In this document: positions 8,397 through 16,131 of the stretch, piece after piece | Layout: each line of letters starts with the position of its first letter | Position numbering within the stretch: the stretch's first letter is position 1 | Origin: an uncultured Croceicoccus sp. | GTDB taxonomy: Bacteria; Pseudomonadota; Alphaproteobacteria; Sphingomonadales; Sphingomonadaceae | NCBI RefSeq assembly: GCF_947496385.1 | Contig: NZ_CANMCP010000001.1 | Span: forward strand, 719,416-783,415 | Length of the DNA: 64,000 bases | Reading direction: 5' to 3' | The notes under the pieces: generated by a model | Told to the model about the DNA's origin: nothing | The model's input: the letters and a program-made list of their open reading frames with translations, nothing else | The model's database searches: none | Program-made: the position numbers and the translations under genes

Positions 8397-11300
8397 ATGA
8401 CGCAAGGCGAGGACGATAGGGCGGTGGGCGATTCGCCCGTACGCCGCCGTCGCTGGCCCCGCATCGTCGCGGGGCTTTTCGCGGTCGTGGCTCTTTTCGC
8501 GGCTGGAATCTGGATCGCGCGGGAACGGCTCGCGCGCGGTGCGGTGGACGACATGCTCGCGGACATGGATGTGCCGGCCCGCTACGACATCGTCGAAATC
8601 GGCCCGGATCGCCAGGTGCTCGCCAATATCGTGGTTGGCGACCCAGACCGTCCCGACCTTGTGATCGAACGGGCGGTGGTTGCCACGCGCCTGCGTTTCG
8701 GGACGCCGGAAATCACCGGGATACGGCTCGTGCGGCCCCGGCTTTATGGCGTGCTGCGCGGCGACAGGGTCAGTTTCGGCACTCTCGATCCGGTGCTCTA
8801 TCCCGAAAGCACGGGGGAGCCGTTTCGCCTGCCCGATCTCGACATCGACATTCTGGATGGGCGGGCGCGCGTGCTGTCGCCTTATGGCAATCTCGGTGTG
8901 AAGCTTACCGGCGGGGGCAATCTTCGCGACGGGTTCGCCGCGACGATGGGTGCGGTGGTGCCGCGCCTTTCCGCCAAAGGCTGCACCGCGCAAGGGCTCA
9001 GCCTTTATGGCCGGCTCGCCATCGCGGACGAGGCGCCGCGCTTTGTCGGGCCGCTGCGCGCCGATGTGGCGCGCTGTCCCGAATCGGACCTTTCGCTGGC
9101 GCAGGCGAGCTGGACCGTGCGCGGGGAGACCGGCGCGGATTTGCGCCGCGCCATGGTGAGCGGCGCGCTTCGCACCGGGCGGGTTGCGGTGGGCGGCAAT
9201 GCGGTCGGCGCGCTGAACGGGCGGCTTGCGGTATCGGTGCGCGAAAGCGGCGCGATGGTGGCGGATTTCGACCTTTCCGGGCGCGACGCGGCGTTTGCGG
9301 GGGCCGCGGTTGCGCGCGTCGCGCTCGACGGCAATATCCGGAGCGCGGGCGGGTTCGATCGCTGGCAATTGTCCGGTGATGTGTCCGGCGGCGGGTTCGA
9401 CCTGTCCGGCGTCGTCGATCCGGCGCTGGAACAGGTGCAGAGATCCGGCGCCGATACCTTGCTCGCGCCGCTCGCAGGCCGGGTGCGCGCCGTGCTGCGC
9501 CGCTCCATGCCGCGAGCATCCTTTTCCGCCGCGCTACAGGCGCGCGCCGCCGAGGGGGAGACGCGCATTGCCATCGCGCGGGCGGGGCTTCGCGGCGGGG
9601 ACGGCGCGCCGCTGCTCTCGCTCAATCAGGTGCAGATCGGGTTGGGCGAGAGCCTGCGTCTCTATCGCGCGCGTTTCGCCACGGGCGGCACGGGCATGCC
9701 CCGGCTCGTCGGCGCGATCGACGGGGAGGGGGATGCGCCGCTGCTCCGCCTGCGCATGGCGGATTATGCGGCGGGCGACGCGCGCATCGCGATCCCCGAA
9801 ATGCAGGTGCGGCAATCGCGCGACGGGTTCGTCATGAACGGCGAGATACTGGCGAGCGGCCCGCTCCCCGGCGGCGCGGTGGAGGGGCTGCGCCTGCCGG
9901 TATCGGGGACGTATTTGTCGCGTCGCGGCTTGCGGATGTGGGATGATTGCATGGCGCCGCGCTTCGATTCGCTGCGCTATGCGAATTTCACGCTCAATCG
10001 GCAGAGTCTGCTGCTGTGCCCGGCGGGCGGGTCCGCCATGCTGGCCATCGGGCCGGGCGGCACGCGCGTGGCCGTCGGGGCGCCGCGGCTCGATCTTTCG
10101 GGACGGCTTGGTGAAACGCCGGTGCGCCTTGTGTCCGGGCCGGTCGGGCTTGCCTTGCGCGGGGGGCAGCCTGCGGTGGTTCGCGCCCGGACGATGAATG
10201 TGGCGCTCGGACCGCAGGCGACGGCGGTGCGCTTTGCCATCGACGATCTCACCGCGCGGATCGGGCGCGACATCGGCGGCGCGTTTTCCGGGACCGAGGT
10301 GACGCTTCCGTCCGTGCCGCTCGACATCGGGGAGGCGGGCGGCGAATGGTCGTATCGCGACGGGGCCTTGCGGATCGAGGACGGCGCCTTCGTCCTCACC
10401 GACCGGCAGGACGACGCGCGATTCGAGCCCATGATCGCAAGGGGCGCGACCCTCGTCCTTGCCGATAACATCATCAGCGCAGAGGCGCTTTTCCGCGAGC
10501 CAAGGACCGGAATTGCCATCGTCGATGCCGATATTCGCCACGACCTGACCGACGGGCAGGGCCGGGCCGATCTTTCGGTCGCGGGAATTGCTTTCGGCGA
10601 CGACCTGCAACCGACCGACATCACGCGGCTCGCTCTCGGCAATATTGCCAATGCGCGCGGGTCGGTGCGCGGGCGGGGGCGGATCGACTGGAACGGCGAG
10701 GGCGTCAAATCGACCGGGGTGGTCAGCACCGATTCGCTGGATTTCGCGGCTGCCTTCGGCCCGGTCACTGGGATGGCGGGGACGTTGCGCTTTACCGATC
10801 TTCTGAACCTCGAAACCGCGCCGGACCAGCGGTTGTCTATTGCGGAGCTGAACCCCGGCGTGCCGGTGTCCGATGGCGAGGTGTTCGTGACATTGCGCCC
10901 GGGATTGCGGCTCGACCTCAATGGGGGCAGCTGGCCGTTCCTGGGCGGAAGGCTCGTTCTGGAGCCGACCTCGCTGACGCTCGGCGCGACGGAGCGGCGC
11001 AGTTTCACGCTCGTCATCGCCGGGCTGGACGCGGGGCGGGTGATCGAACGGCTCGGCGTCGCGAATCTGAGTGCGAGCGGCACGTTCGACGGGCGCATTC
11101 CCATCGTGTTCGACGAGGCGGGCGGCCGGGTGGAGGGCGGTAGCCTGCAATCGCGTCCGCCGGGGGGCAACATCGCCTATGTCGGGGAATTGAGTTACAA
11201 GGATCTGTCGCCCATCGCCAATTTCGCCTTCGCGGCGCTGCGCTCGCTCGATTACAAGCGGATGAGCGTCGCGATCGACGGCGCGCTCGAAGGGGAGATC

Positions 11301-11603
11301 GTCACGCGGGTCCGCTTCGACGGCGTGTCGCAGGGGCCGGGCACGCAATCGAACTTCCTCACCCGGCGCATCGCGAAGCTTCCGTTCCGCTTCAACGTGA
11401 ACATACGCGCACCGTTCTATCAACTCATCGGCAGCCTCAAGTCACTCTACGATCCTTCGGCGGTTCGCGATCCGCGCGAATTGGGGCTGGTCGACGACGA
11501 CGGGGTGCGATTGATCCCCGACGACCGCGCCGTCCCCGCGCCATCGCCGGACGCCGAGCCGACCCCCATCATTCAGCCCGCAGAAAGCGAGACCGTGCCA
11601 TGA
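8397..11603 (+). CDS. ydbH: YdbH-like AsmA-family envelope protein
   Basis: A 1068-aa protein with an N-terminal signal anchor (about residues 21-40, WPRIVAGLFAVVALFAAGIW) and a very long beta-rich, repetitive periplasmic region of the AsmA-like type. The C-terminal part (SFTLVIAGLDAGRVIERLGV, FDGRIPIVFDEAGGRVEGG) matches the YdbH 'dicarboxylate transport' domain as I know it. In E. coli YdbH with YnbE forms an intermembrane bridge, redundant with TamB and YhdP, for phospholipid supply to the outer membrane. Here too it is followed directly by ynbE and ydbL, which supports the call. It is divergent from radC. Confidence 0.85.
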   Translation: MTQGEDDRAVGDSPVRRRRWPRIVAGLFAVVALFAAGIWIARERLARGAVDDMLADMDVPARYDIVEIGPDRQVLANIVVGDPDRPDLVIERAVVATRLRFGTPEITGIRLVRPRLYGVLRGDRVSFGTLDPVLYPESTGEPFRLPDLDIDILDGRARVLSPYGNLGVKLTGGGNLRDGFAATMGAVVPRLSAKGCTAQGLSLYGRLAIADEAPRFVGPLRADVARCPESDLSLAQASWTVRGETGADLRRAMVSGALRTGRVAVGGNAVGALNGRLAVSVRESGAMVADFDLSGRDAAFAGAAVARVALDGNIRSAGGFDRWQLSGDVSGGGFDLSGVVDPALEQVQRSGADTLLAPLAGRVRAVLRRSMPRASFSAALQARAAEGETRIAIARAGLRGGDGAPLLSLNQVQIGLGESLRLYRARFATGGTGMPRLVGAIDGEGDAPLLRLRMADYAAGDARIAIPEMQVRQSRDGFVMNGEILASGPLPGGAVEGLRLPVSGTYLSRRGLRMWDDCMAPRFDSLRYANFTLNRQSLLLCPAGGSAMLAIGPGGTRVAVGAPRLDLSGRLGETPVRLVSGPVGLALRGGQPAVVRARTMNVALGPQATAVRFAIDDLTARIGRDIGGAFSGTEVTLPSVPLDIGEAGGEWSYRDGALRIEDGAFVLTDRQDDARFEPMIARGATLVLADNIISAEALFREPRTGIAIVDADIRHDLTDGQGRADLSVAGIAFGDDLQPTDITRLALGNIANARGSVRGRGRIDWNGEGVKSTGVVSTDSLDFAAAFGPVTGMAGTLRFTDLLNLETAPDQRLSIAELNPGVPVSDGEVFVTLRPGLRLDLNGGSWPFLGGRLVLEPTSLTLGATERRSFTLVIAGLDAGRVIERLGVANLSASGTFDGRIPIVFDEAGGRVEGGSLQSRPPGGNIAYVGELSYKDLSPIANFAFAALRSLDYKRMSVAIDGALEGEIVTRVRFDGVSQGPGTQSNFLTRRIAKLPFRFNVNIRAPFYQLIGSLKSLYDPSAVRDPRELGLVDDDGVRLIPDDRAVPAPSPDAEPTPIIQPAESETVP

Positions 11604-11833
11604 ACCGGACCAATTTGACGATAGCTGTGCATGGCGTTCGAAGGCGTGCCATTATGATACGCGGCATTGTGATGGTCGCGATGCTCGGCCCGTTTGTCAC
11701 CGCATGCGTGAATGTGACGGCGCCGTCCGACCCGATCGTCATCGAATTGAACGTGAACATCAAACAGGAAGTTCTCTACAGGCTCGTCGCCTCGGCCGAA
11801 GAGAACATCGAAAGCAATCCGGAGATATTCTGA
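11600..11833 (+). CDS. ynbE: YnbE-like outer-membrane lipoprotein
   Basis: Small lipoprotein of 77 aa. A hydrophobic signal segment ends in VTAC, a lipobox-like site near residue 36, followed by a short mature part rich in I/V (PIVIELNVNIKQEV). YnbE in E. coli is the outer-membrane partner of YdbH. The ATG overlaps the ydbH stop by 4 bp and the stop overlaps the next gene as TGATG, so the three are made as a unit. An internal methionine (MIRGIVMVAML) could be the true start and would give a more usual signal length. Confidence 0.8.
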   Translation: MNRTNLTIAVHGVRRRAIMIRGIVMVAMLGPFVTACVNVTAPSDPIVIELNVNIKQEVLYRLVASAEENIESNPEIF

Positions 11834-12240
11834 TGCCCCGCCACACTCTTGCCCGCCGCCTTGCCGGCCTCGCCCTGCCGGCGTTCGCGCTTCTCGCCAT
11901 GGCGCAGCCTGCCGGCGCGATGCAGCGCGAACCCGCCTATGCCGAGGCGCGCGCCAACGGCACCGTCGGCGAGAGGATCGACGGCTATCTCGGCTTTACC
12001 GGCGCGCCGCCGGCCGGGCTTCGCGCGGTGATCGACGACATCAATATCCGCCGCAAGGCCAGCTATGCCGACCGTGCCCGGGCCGCCGGCGTCACGATCG
12101 AGGAATTCGCCTTTGCCCAGGGCTGCATCCTCATCGCGCGCACCTCGCCGGGCGAAAAGTATCAGGCACCGGGTGGAAGCTGGCAGACCCGCGGGAGCGG
12201 CGCGCCGCAGCTCGATCCGCGCTGTCCCGCGGTGGGCTGA
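11833..12240 (+). CDS. ydbL: YdbL-family periplasmic protein (DUF1318)
   Basis: A 135-aa secreted protein. The signal peptide is residues 1 to about 28 (LALPAFALLAMAQPAGA). The mature part has DUF1318 features: EARANGTVGERIDGYLGF and IDDINIRRKASYADRARAAG. YdbL is the third member of the ydbH-ynbE-ydbL set and has been proposed to assist YdbH-YnbE assembly. The ATG overlaps the ynbE stop by 1 bp. The C-terminal tail (SPGEKYQAPGGSW) is typical of the longer alphaproteobacterial versions. Confidence 0.82.
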   Translation: MPRHTLARRLAGLALPAFALLAMAQPAGAMQREPAYAEARANGTVGERIDGYLGFTGAPPAGLRAVIDDINIRRKASYADRARAAGVTIEEFAFAQGCILIARTSPGEKYQAPGGSWQTRGSGAPQLDPRCPAVG

Positions 12241-12318
12241 ACGTCCGGGGGGCCGCCGCATCGATGGGTGCGCGGGAACGATCCTTCGCCGCTACTGCGA
12301 TGAAGGCGTGCGCTTGTG

Positions 12319-12347
12319 TTGACTTGCCCGAACCCCTTTCCTAAAGG
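12319..12347 (+). promoter_or_regulatory. Candidate sigma-70 promoter of the atp operon
   Basis: TTGACT at 12319-12324 and TAAAGG at 12342-12347 are separated by exactly 17 bp, about 70 bp before atpI. The same TTGACY-N17-TAARRN layout precedes the two tRNA genes. The rest of the 12241-12415 gap shows nothing else clear. Confidence 0.6.
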
Positions 12348-12415
12348 AGCGGCGCCCTCGACGGGCAGCTAATCGCACTTGCCGAGCGGACTTCTTGGTT
12401 GGAGGAGCTACAGGC

Positions 12416-12733
12416 ATGGGTGAAGAGCGGTCCGGGCGGGAGCCACTTGGCGAGGATGCGCGAATCGACGCGCTCGACGCGCAGCTCAAGGCTGCGAAAG
12501 AGCGGGAAGAGCAACGCAACCGGCCGCAATCCCACGGGACCGATGCGAATTATCGCATGGGAAACAGGGTGCTTGCGGAATTGCTGGGCGGGCTTATCGG
12601 CGGCGCGCTGATCGGTTGGGTGATCGACCGGTTTGCAGGTACCGGGCCGTGGGGTCTGTTGGTGATGCTGTTCCTCGGGATAGTCGTTGCTTTCAGAAAC
12701 ATAATTAGGATTTCGAACACGCGTTCCGATTGA
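12416..12733 (+). CDS. atpI: F0F1 ATP synthase assembly protein AtpI
   Basis: AtpI/AtpQ family protein, 105 aa, with a charged N-terminal region and two transmembrane helices (LLGGLIGGALIGWVIDRF and GPWGLLVMLFLGIVVAFRNI). AtpI helps assemble the c-ring and may aid Mg2+ supply. The start at 12416 has a perfect GGAGGAG 8 nt upstream; the track start at 12395 is upstream of that site and is unlikely. It heads the F0 operon atpI-atpB-atpE-b'-b. Confidence 0.88.
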   Translation: MGEERSGREPLGEDARIDALDAQLKAAKEREEQRNRPQSHGTDANYRMGNRVLAELLGGLIGGALIGWVIDRFAGTGPWGLLVMLFLGIVVAFRNIIRISNTRSD

Positions 12734-12882
12734 TCTGCCTGGCTTTACGGGCAGTATCGAAAGGGGCGCCGGTGTTTTTGCATAGCTGCGATCGTCGCCC
12801 ACACGGGGCGGGGACGCGTTGAGGGATAAGGGACGATCCGGGCAGATTGCCATGGGCCGCCTCGAACGACAGGGACAATCGC

Positions 12883-13668
12883 GTGGCAACCGAAGCCAAG
12901 GTCGATCCGATGCACCAGTTCACCATCGAGCCGCTTTTCGGCTCCGATGGGTGGGAAGTGGCCGGATATAATCTCGCATTCACGAATTCGGCGCTCTGGA
13001 TGGCGCTGACGGCGGTCGTGCTCTGGGGCTTCGTCGCGCTGGGCATGAAGGGGCAGCTCGTCCCCGGGCGCTGGCAGATGGCGGTCGAAAGCTTCACCGG
13101 CTTCGTCGACGACATGCTGGAGGCGAACATCGGCAAGGCCGGGCGCAAATACGTGCCCTACGTGTTCTCGCTGTTCATGTTCATCCTGTTCGCCAACGTG
13201 CTCGGCCTGCTGCCGCTCGGCGTCGTCGGCCTGCACCCCTTTACCTTCACCAGCCATTTCACGGTCACCGGCATTCTCGCGATCATGTCGTTCTCGATCG
13301 TGCTGATCGTCGGATTTGCGAAGCACGGGATCGGTTTTCTGTCGCTGTTCGTGCCGCATGGCACGCCCGCGCTGATGATCCCGTTCATCTTCCTGGTCGA
13401 GCTGGTCAGCTTCATGGTCCGCCCGTTCAGCCTCGCGCTGCGGCTTTTCGTGGCGATGATGGCCGGGCACCTTCTGCTCGAGGTCCTGTCGGGCTTCGTC
13501 ATCAGCAGCTCGAACGCGGGGGTCGGCACCGGCGTGCTCGTCGGCATTCCCACGTTCCTCCTGATGATCGGCATCTGCGCGCTCGAACTGCTCGTCGCTG
13601 CCGTGCAGGCCTATGTTTTCGCCCTGTTGACCGCGCTCTACATCAATGACGCGGAAAACCTTCACTAA
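12883..13668 (+). CDS. atpB: ATP synthase F0 subunit a
   Basis: Membrane subunit a, which forms the two proton half-channels against the c-ring. The track starts at a TTG (12847). The family N-terminus (VDPMHQFTIEPLF) fits better with the GTG at 12883 or the ATG at 12910. The protein has five or six helices. The essential Arg lies in MVRPFSLALRLFVAMMAGHLLLE, and the closing helix is LELLVAAVQAYVFALLTALYIND. F1 genes are not in the window, as is usual in alphaproteobacteria, where F0 and F1 are split. Confidence 0.95.
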   Translation: MATEAKVDPMHQFTIEPLFGSDGWEVAGYNLAFTNSALWMALTAVVLWGFVALGMKGQLVPGRWQMAVESFTGFVDDMLEANIGKAGRKYVPYVFSLFMFILFANVLGLLPLGVVGLHPFTFTSHFTVTGILAIMSFSIVLIVGFAKHGIGFLSLFVPHGTPALMIPFIFLVELVSFMVRPFSLALRLFVAMMAGHLLLEVLSGFVISSSNAGVGTGVLVGIPTFLLMIGICALELLVAAVQAYVFALLTALYINDAENLH

Positions 13669-13708
13669 GTCTTCGAATTACCGAATCTACGAAAGGGAGT
13701 TTATTACC

Positions 13709-13936
13709 ATGGACGCAGAAAGCGCACGCATGCTCGGTGCCGGTCTCGCCGCTGTCGGTGCCGGTCTGGCATCGCTGGGTGTCGGCAATGTCTTTGCAAA
13801 GTTCCTGGAAGGCGCGCTGCGCAATCCGGGCGCCGCAGACGGTCAGCAGGGCCGCCTGTTCATCGGCTTCGCCGCTGCCGAACTTCTCGGTCTGCTGGCG
13901 TTCGTCGTGGCGATGATCCTGGTCTTCGTGGCCTGA
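13709..13936 (+). CDS. atpE: ATP synthase F0 subunit c
   Basis: Proteolipid c subunit, 75 aa, two helices joined by a polar loop (LEGALRNPGAADGQQG). The proton-carrying acidic residue is the Glu in GFAAAELLGLLAF. The true start is ATG 13709, with AAGGGAG 9 nt upstream; the track adds 21 spurious residues. It sits 40 bp after atpB and is followed by a strong hairpin before the b' gene. Confidence 0.96.
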   Translation: MDAESARMLGAGLAAVGAGLASLGVGNVFAKFLEGALRNPGAADGQQGRLFIGFAAAELLGLLAFVVAMILVFVA

Positions 13937-13951
13937 TCGCATTGCCTGTGC

Positions 13952-13983
13952 GATCCGGCCGGGGCAGGGGCCCTGGCCGGATC
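13952..13983 (+). other. Intra-operon hairpin after atpE
   Basis: GATCCGGCC and GGCCGGATC form a perfect 9-bp stem around a GC-rich loop, between atpE and the b' gene. No T-run follows, so it is more likely an RNA-stabilising or attenuating structure than a full terminator. Confidence 0.55.
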
Positions 13984-14016
13984 GATACCTATCCAATCAT
14001 GCCTTCGGACTGATCG

Positions 14017-14511
14017 ATGCCACAAATCGAACAAATCGCCGCGACCTATGCCAGCCAGATCTTCTGGCTGCTGCTGATTTTCGGTCTCGTGTTTTTCGTG
14101 GTCGGAAAAGGCATGGTGCCCAAGGTCATGGGCACGGTCGACATGCGCGACAAGCGTATCGCCGACGATCTTACCGCCGCCGAAACCGCCCGCCGCGAAG
14201 CGGACGAGCAGGAAGAGGCATGGCGCAAACGTGAAAACGACAATCGCGCGCGGGCTCAGGCTCTCATCGCGGAGGCGAAAGCCGATGCCGCCGGCCAGAC
14301 CGAGCGTGCCGTCGCCGAGGCACAGTCCCGCATCGACGAGAAGCTCGCCGCGGCCGAGGCACGCATCGATGCCTCGCGCCGCAATGCCGCGACCGAGATC
14401 GAGAATGTCGCCACCGAAGCGACCCAGGACATCGTGAAGCGCATTGCCGCGCTCAACGTGTCGCAGGCCGAGGCGCACAACGCCGTCAAGGAGGTCATGG
14501 TCCGTGGCTGA
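14017..14511 (+). CDS. atpF': ATP synthase F0 subunit b'
   Basis: The b' (AtpG-type) peripheral-stalk subunit, 164 aa: one N-terminal membrane helix (ASQIFWLLLIFGLVFFVVG) and a long charged coiled coil that reaches to F1. Two different b-type genes (b' then b) are typical of alphaproteobacteria and phototrophs, where the stalk is a heterodimer. The stop overlaps the b start by 8 bp. Confidence 0.92.
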   Translation: MPQIEQIAATYASQIFWLLLIFGLVFFVVGKGMVPKVMGTVDMRDKRIADDLTAAETARREADEQEEAWRKRENDNRARAQALIAEAKADAAGQTERAVAEAQSRIDEKLAAAEARIDASRRNAATEIENVATEATQDIVKRIAALNVSQAEAHNAVKEVMVRG

Positions 14512-15109
14512 TTACCAACTGTTTCTGAACGGCATGGCCGTTACCTCCGTCGGGGTCGAGGAACGCCTCGATCATGCTGCCGAACTCGAAGGCATGACCG
14601 AGGACCACGGCGGCGAGCATGTCGAACCTGTGGCGTTCGGCTTCATCGGGCCGGGTGCATGGGTGTCGATGGCGATGCTCGTGTTCATCCTTATCCTGTT
14701 GTGGAAAGGTGTGCCGAAACTCGTCGCAGGCAGCCTGGATGCGCGTATCGCTGCCATCCGGGAGCAGCTCGACGATGCAAAGCGCCTGCGCGGCGAAGCC
14801 GAAGCTCTTCGCAAAGAATATGCCGACAAGATTGCCGGTGCCGAACGCGACGCGGAGGCCATGCTCGAAAATGCGCGGCGCGAGGCCGGTGCCATTGTCG
14901 AGCGTGCGGAAACCGACACGGCGGCGATGATCGCCCGCCGCGAACGCATGGCGCAGGACAAGATTGCCGGCGCCGAACGCGCCGCGGTCGAGGAACTGCG
15001 CGCGCAGGCAGCCCGCGCCTCGGCCGAAGCATCGGGGCAGATCATCGCCCGCAACCACAACGCGGTCGCCGATCGTGCGCTGGTTGACAAGGCGATCGCC
15101 AGCTTCTGA
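14504..15109 (+). CDS. atpF: ATP synthase F0 subunit b
   Basis: Second stalk subunit, 201 aa from the GTG at 14504 (VADYQLFLNGMAV); the track start at 14444 lies inside b' and is not credible. A longer N-terminal extension precedes the membrane helix (GPGAWVSMAMLVFILILLW), followed by an Ala/Glu/Arg-rich coiled coil. The 8-bp overlap with b' suggests coupled synthesis of the heterodimer partners. A strong terminator follows 22 bp after the stop. Confidence 0.92.
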   Translation: MADYQLFLNGMAVTSVGVEERLDHAAELEGMTEDHGGEHVEPVAFGFIGPGAWVSMAMLVFILILLWKGVPKLVAGSLDARIAAIREQLDDAKRLRGEAEALRKEYADKIAGAERDAEAMLENARREAGAIVERAETDTAAMIARRERMAQDKIAGAERAAVEELRAQAARASAEASGQIIARNHNAVADRALVDKAIASF

Positions 15110-15130
15110 CCCTATTGCCAGCGTCAGAAT

Positions 15131-15164
15131 AAAAGCCCGGCGGGAGCGATCCTGCCGGGCTTTT
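15131..15164 (+). terminator. Rho-independent terminator of the atp operon
   Basis: AAAAGCCCGGCGGG and CCTGCCGGGCTTTT form a 14-bp stem with a 6-nt loop ending in TTTT. The A-run on the left makes it work in both directions, so it also serves gloB, which ends at 15198 on the other strand. Confidence 0.9.
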
Positions 15165-15197
15165 CGTATTTGTCAGCTATCGCGGCGCAAGCTGATC

Positions 15198-15956
15198 TCA
15201 AAATGCATCCTTCGCGGCGCGCAGGGCTGCAAACGTCGCCACCGCATCACCGCCACCCCAGCGCCCCTGCATTCCGGCGTCATCGGCCCGAAGAAACGGG
15301 TTGGACGCCAGTTCCCGTTCCAGCGTCGTGGGAACCGTCGGCTTGCCTTGCGCCCGCAGCGCCTCCACCTCTTCGGCATAGTCGCGAAGTGCGCCATTAT
15401 CGGGATCCGCATGCAGCGCGAATCGGGCGTTTGCGGCGGTATATTCATGTGCGCAATAAATCGTCGTCTGCGGCGGCAATGACTTAAGGCGCAGCAGGCT
15501 GTTCCAGAATTGATCGGCCGTCCCCTCGAACATGCGGCCACAGCCGAGCGCGAACAACGCGTCACCGACAAAGGCGATTTCCGCGTCGGGTAGGTGATAG
15601 GCAATATGGCCGTGGGTATGGCCACCGACATCGATGATCTGCGCCTCGTGCGCGCCGACGCGAACCGTGTCGCGGCCCGCGACGGTGCGGTCGATCGCCG
15701 CGATTTTCGGTGCTTCTGCGGCGGGCGCGACGATATGGCATCCGGTCGCGGCCTTGATCGCCTCGTTTCCACCGGCGTGGTCGGGATGCCAGTGCGTGTT
15801 CCAGATCTGCGTGATCGTCCAGCCCTTGCTTTCTGCCTCACGCAGATACGCGTCGGCATCGGGCGTATCGATGCAGACGGTCTCCCCGCTTTCCGCATTG
15901 TGCAGGAGGTATCCGTAATTGTCGGACAGGCAGGGAAACTGGTGAATGTGCAACAT
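15198..15956 (-). CDS. gloB: Hydroxyacylglutathione hydrolase (glyoxalase II)
   Basis: Metallo-beta-lactamase-fold thioesterase that releases D-lactate and glutathione from S-lactoylglutathione in methylglyoxal detoxification. At 252 aa it has the metal motif THWHPDH (H55, H57, D59, H60), VGGHTHGH, and FVGDALFALGCGRMFEG with the bridging Asp. HEYTAANARFAL is the C-terminal glutathione-binding region of true glyoxalase II. It is a single gene convergent with the atp operon. Confidence 0.95.
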   Translation of the reverse strand: MLHIHQFPCLSDNYGYLLHNAESGETVCIDTPDADAYLREAESKGWTITQIWNTHWHPDHAGGNEAIKAATGCHIVAPAAEAPKIAAIDRTVAGRDTVRVGAHEAQIIDVGGHTHGHIAYHLPDAEIAFVGDALFALGCGRMFEGTADQFWNSLLRLKSLPPQTTIYCAHEYTAANARFALHADPDNGALRDYAEEVEALRAQGKPTVPTTLERELASNPFLRADDAGMQGRWGGGDAVATFAALRAAKDAF

Positions 15957-16067
15957 GGCGGTCCTTCGATCGGCAGAATGGAACTATGGCGGCCTGCGTT
16001 CTCCGTATCAATCCGCCGGCCCCTTCGCCGGTTCCGGGGCGACGACAGATGCAGGCCCGCAATAGCA

Positions 16068-16104
16068 AAAGCCCGCCCGCTGTTTCCAGCGGACGGGCCT
16101 TTGT
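16068..16104 (-). terminator. Rho-independent terminator of rpsA
   Basis: On the minus strand GGCCCGTCCGCTG pairs with CAGCGGGCGGGC around GAAA, followed by TTTT. It lies 28 bp past the rpsA stop. Confidence 0.88.
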
Positions 16105-16131
16105 TGTTTCCGTAGGGAAAGCGTGAAGGGC

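Noticed and set aside
9534-11423. 629-aa minus-strand ORF inside ydbH
   Set aside because: Arg/His/Pro-rich shadow of the ydbH gene; typical of GC-rich DNA read on the wrong strand.
12847-12882. TTG start for atpB used by the ORF track
   Set aside because: No ribosome site and 12 residues foreign to the AtpB family; the GTG at 12883 fits better.
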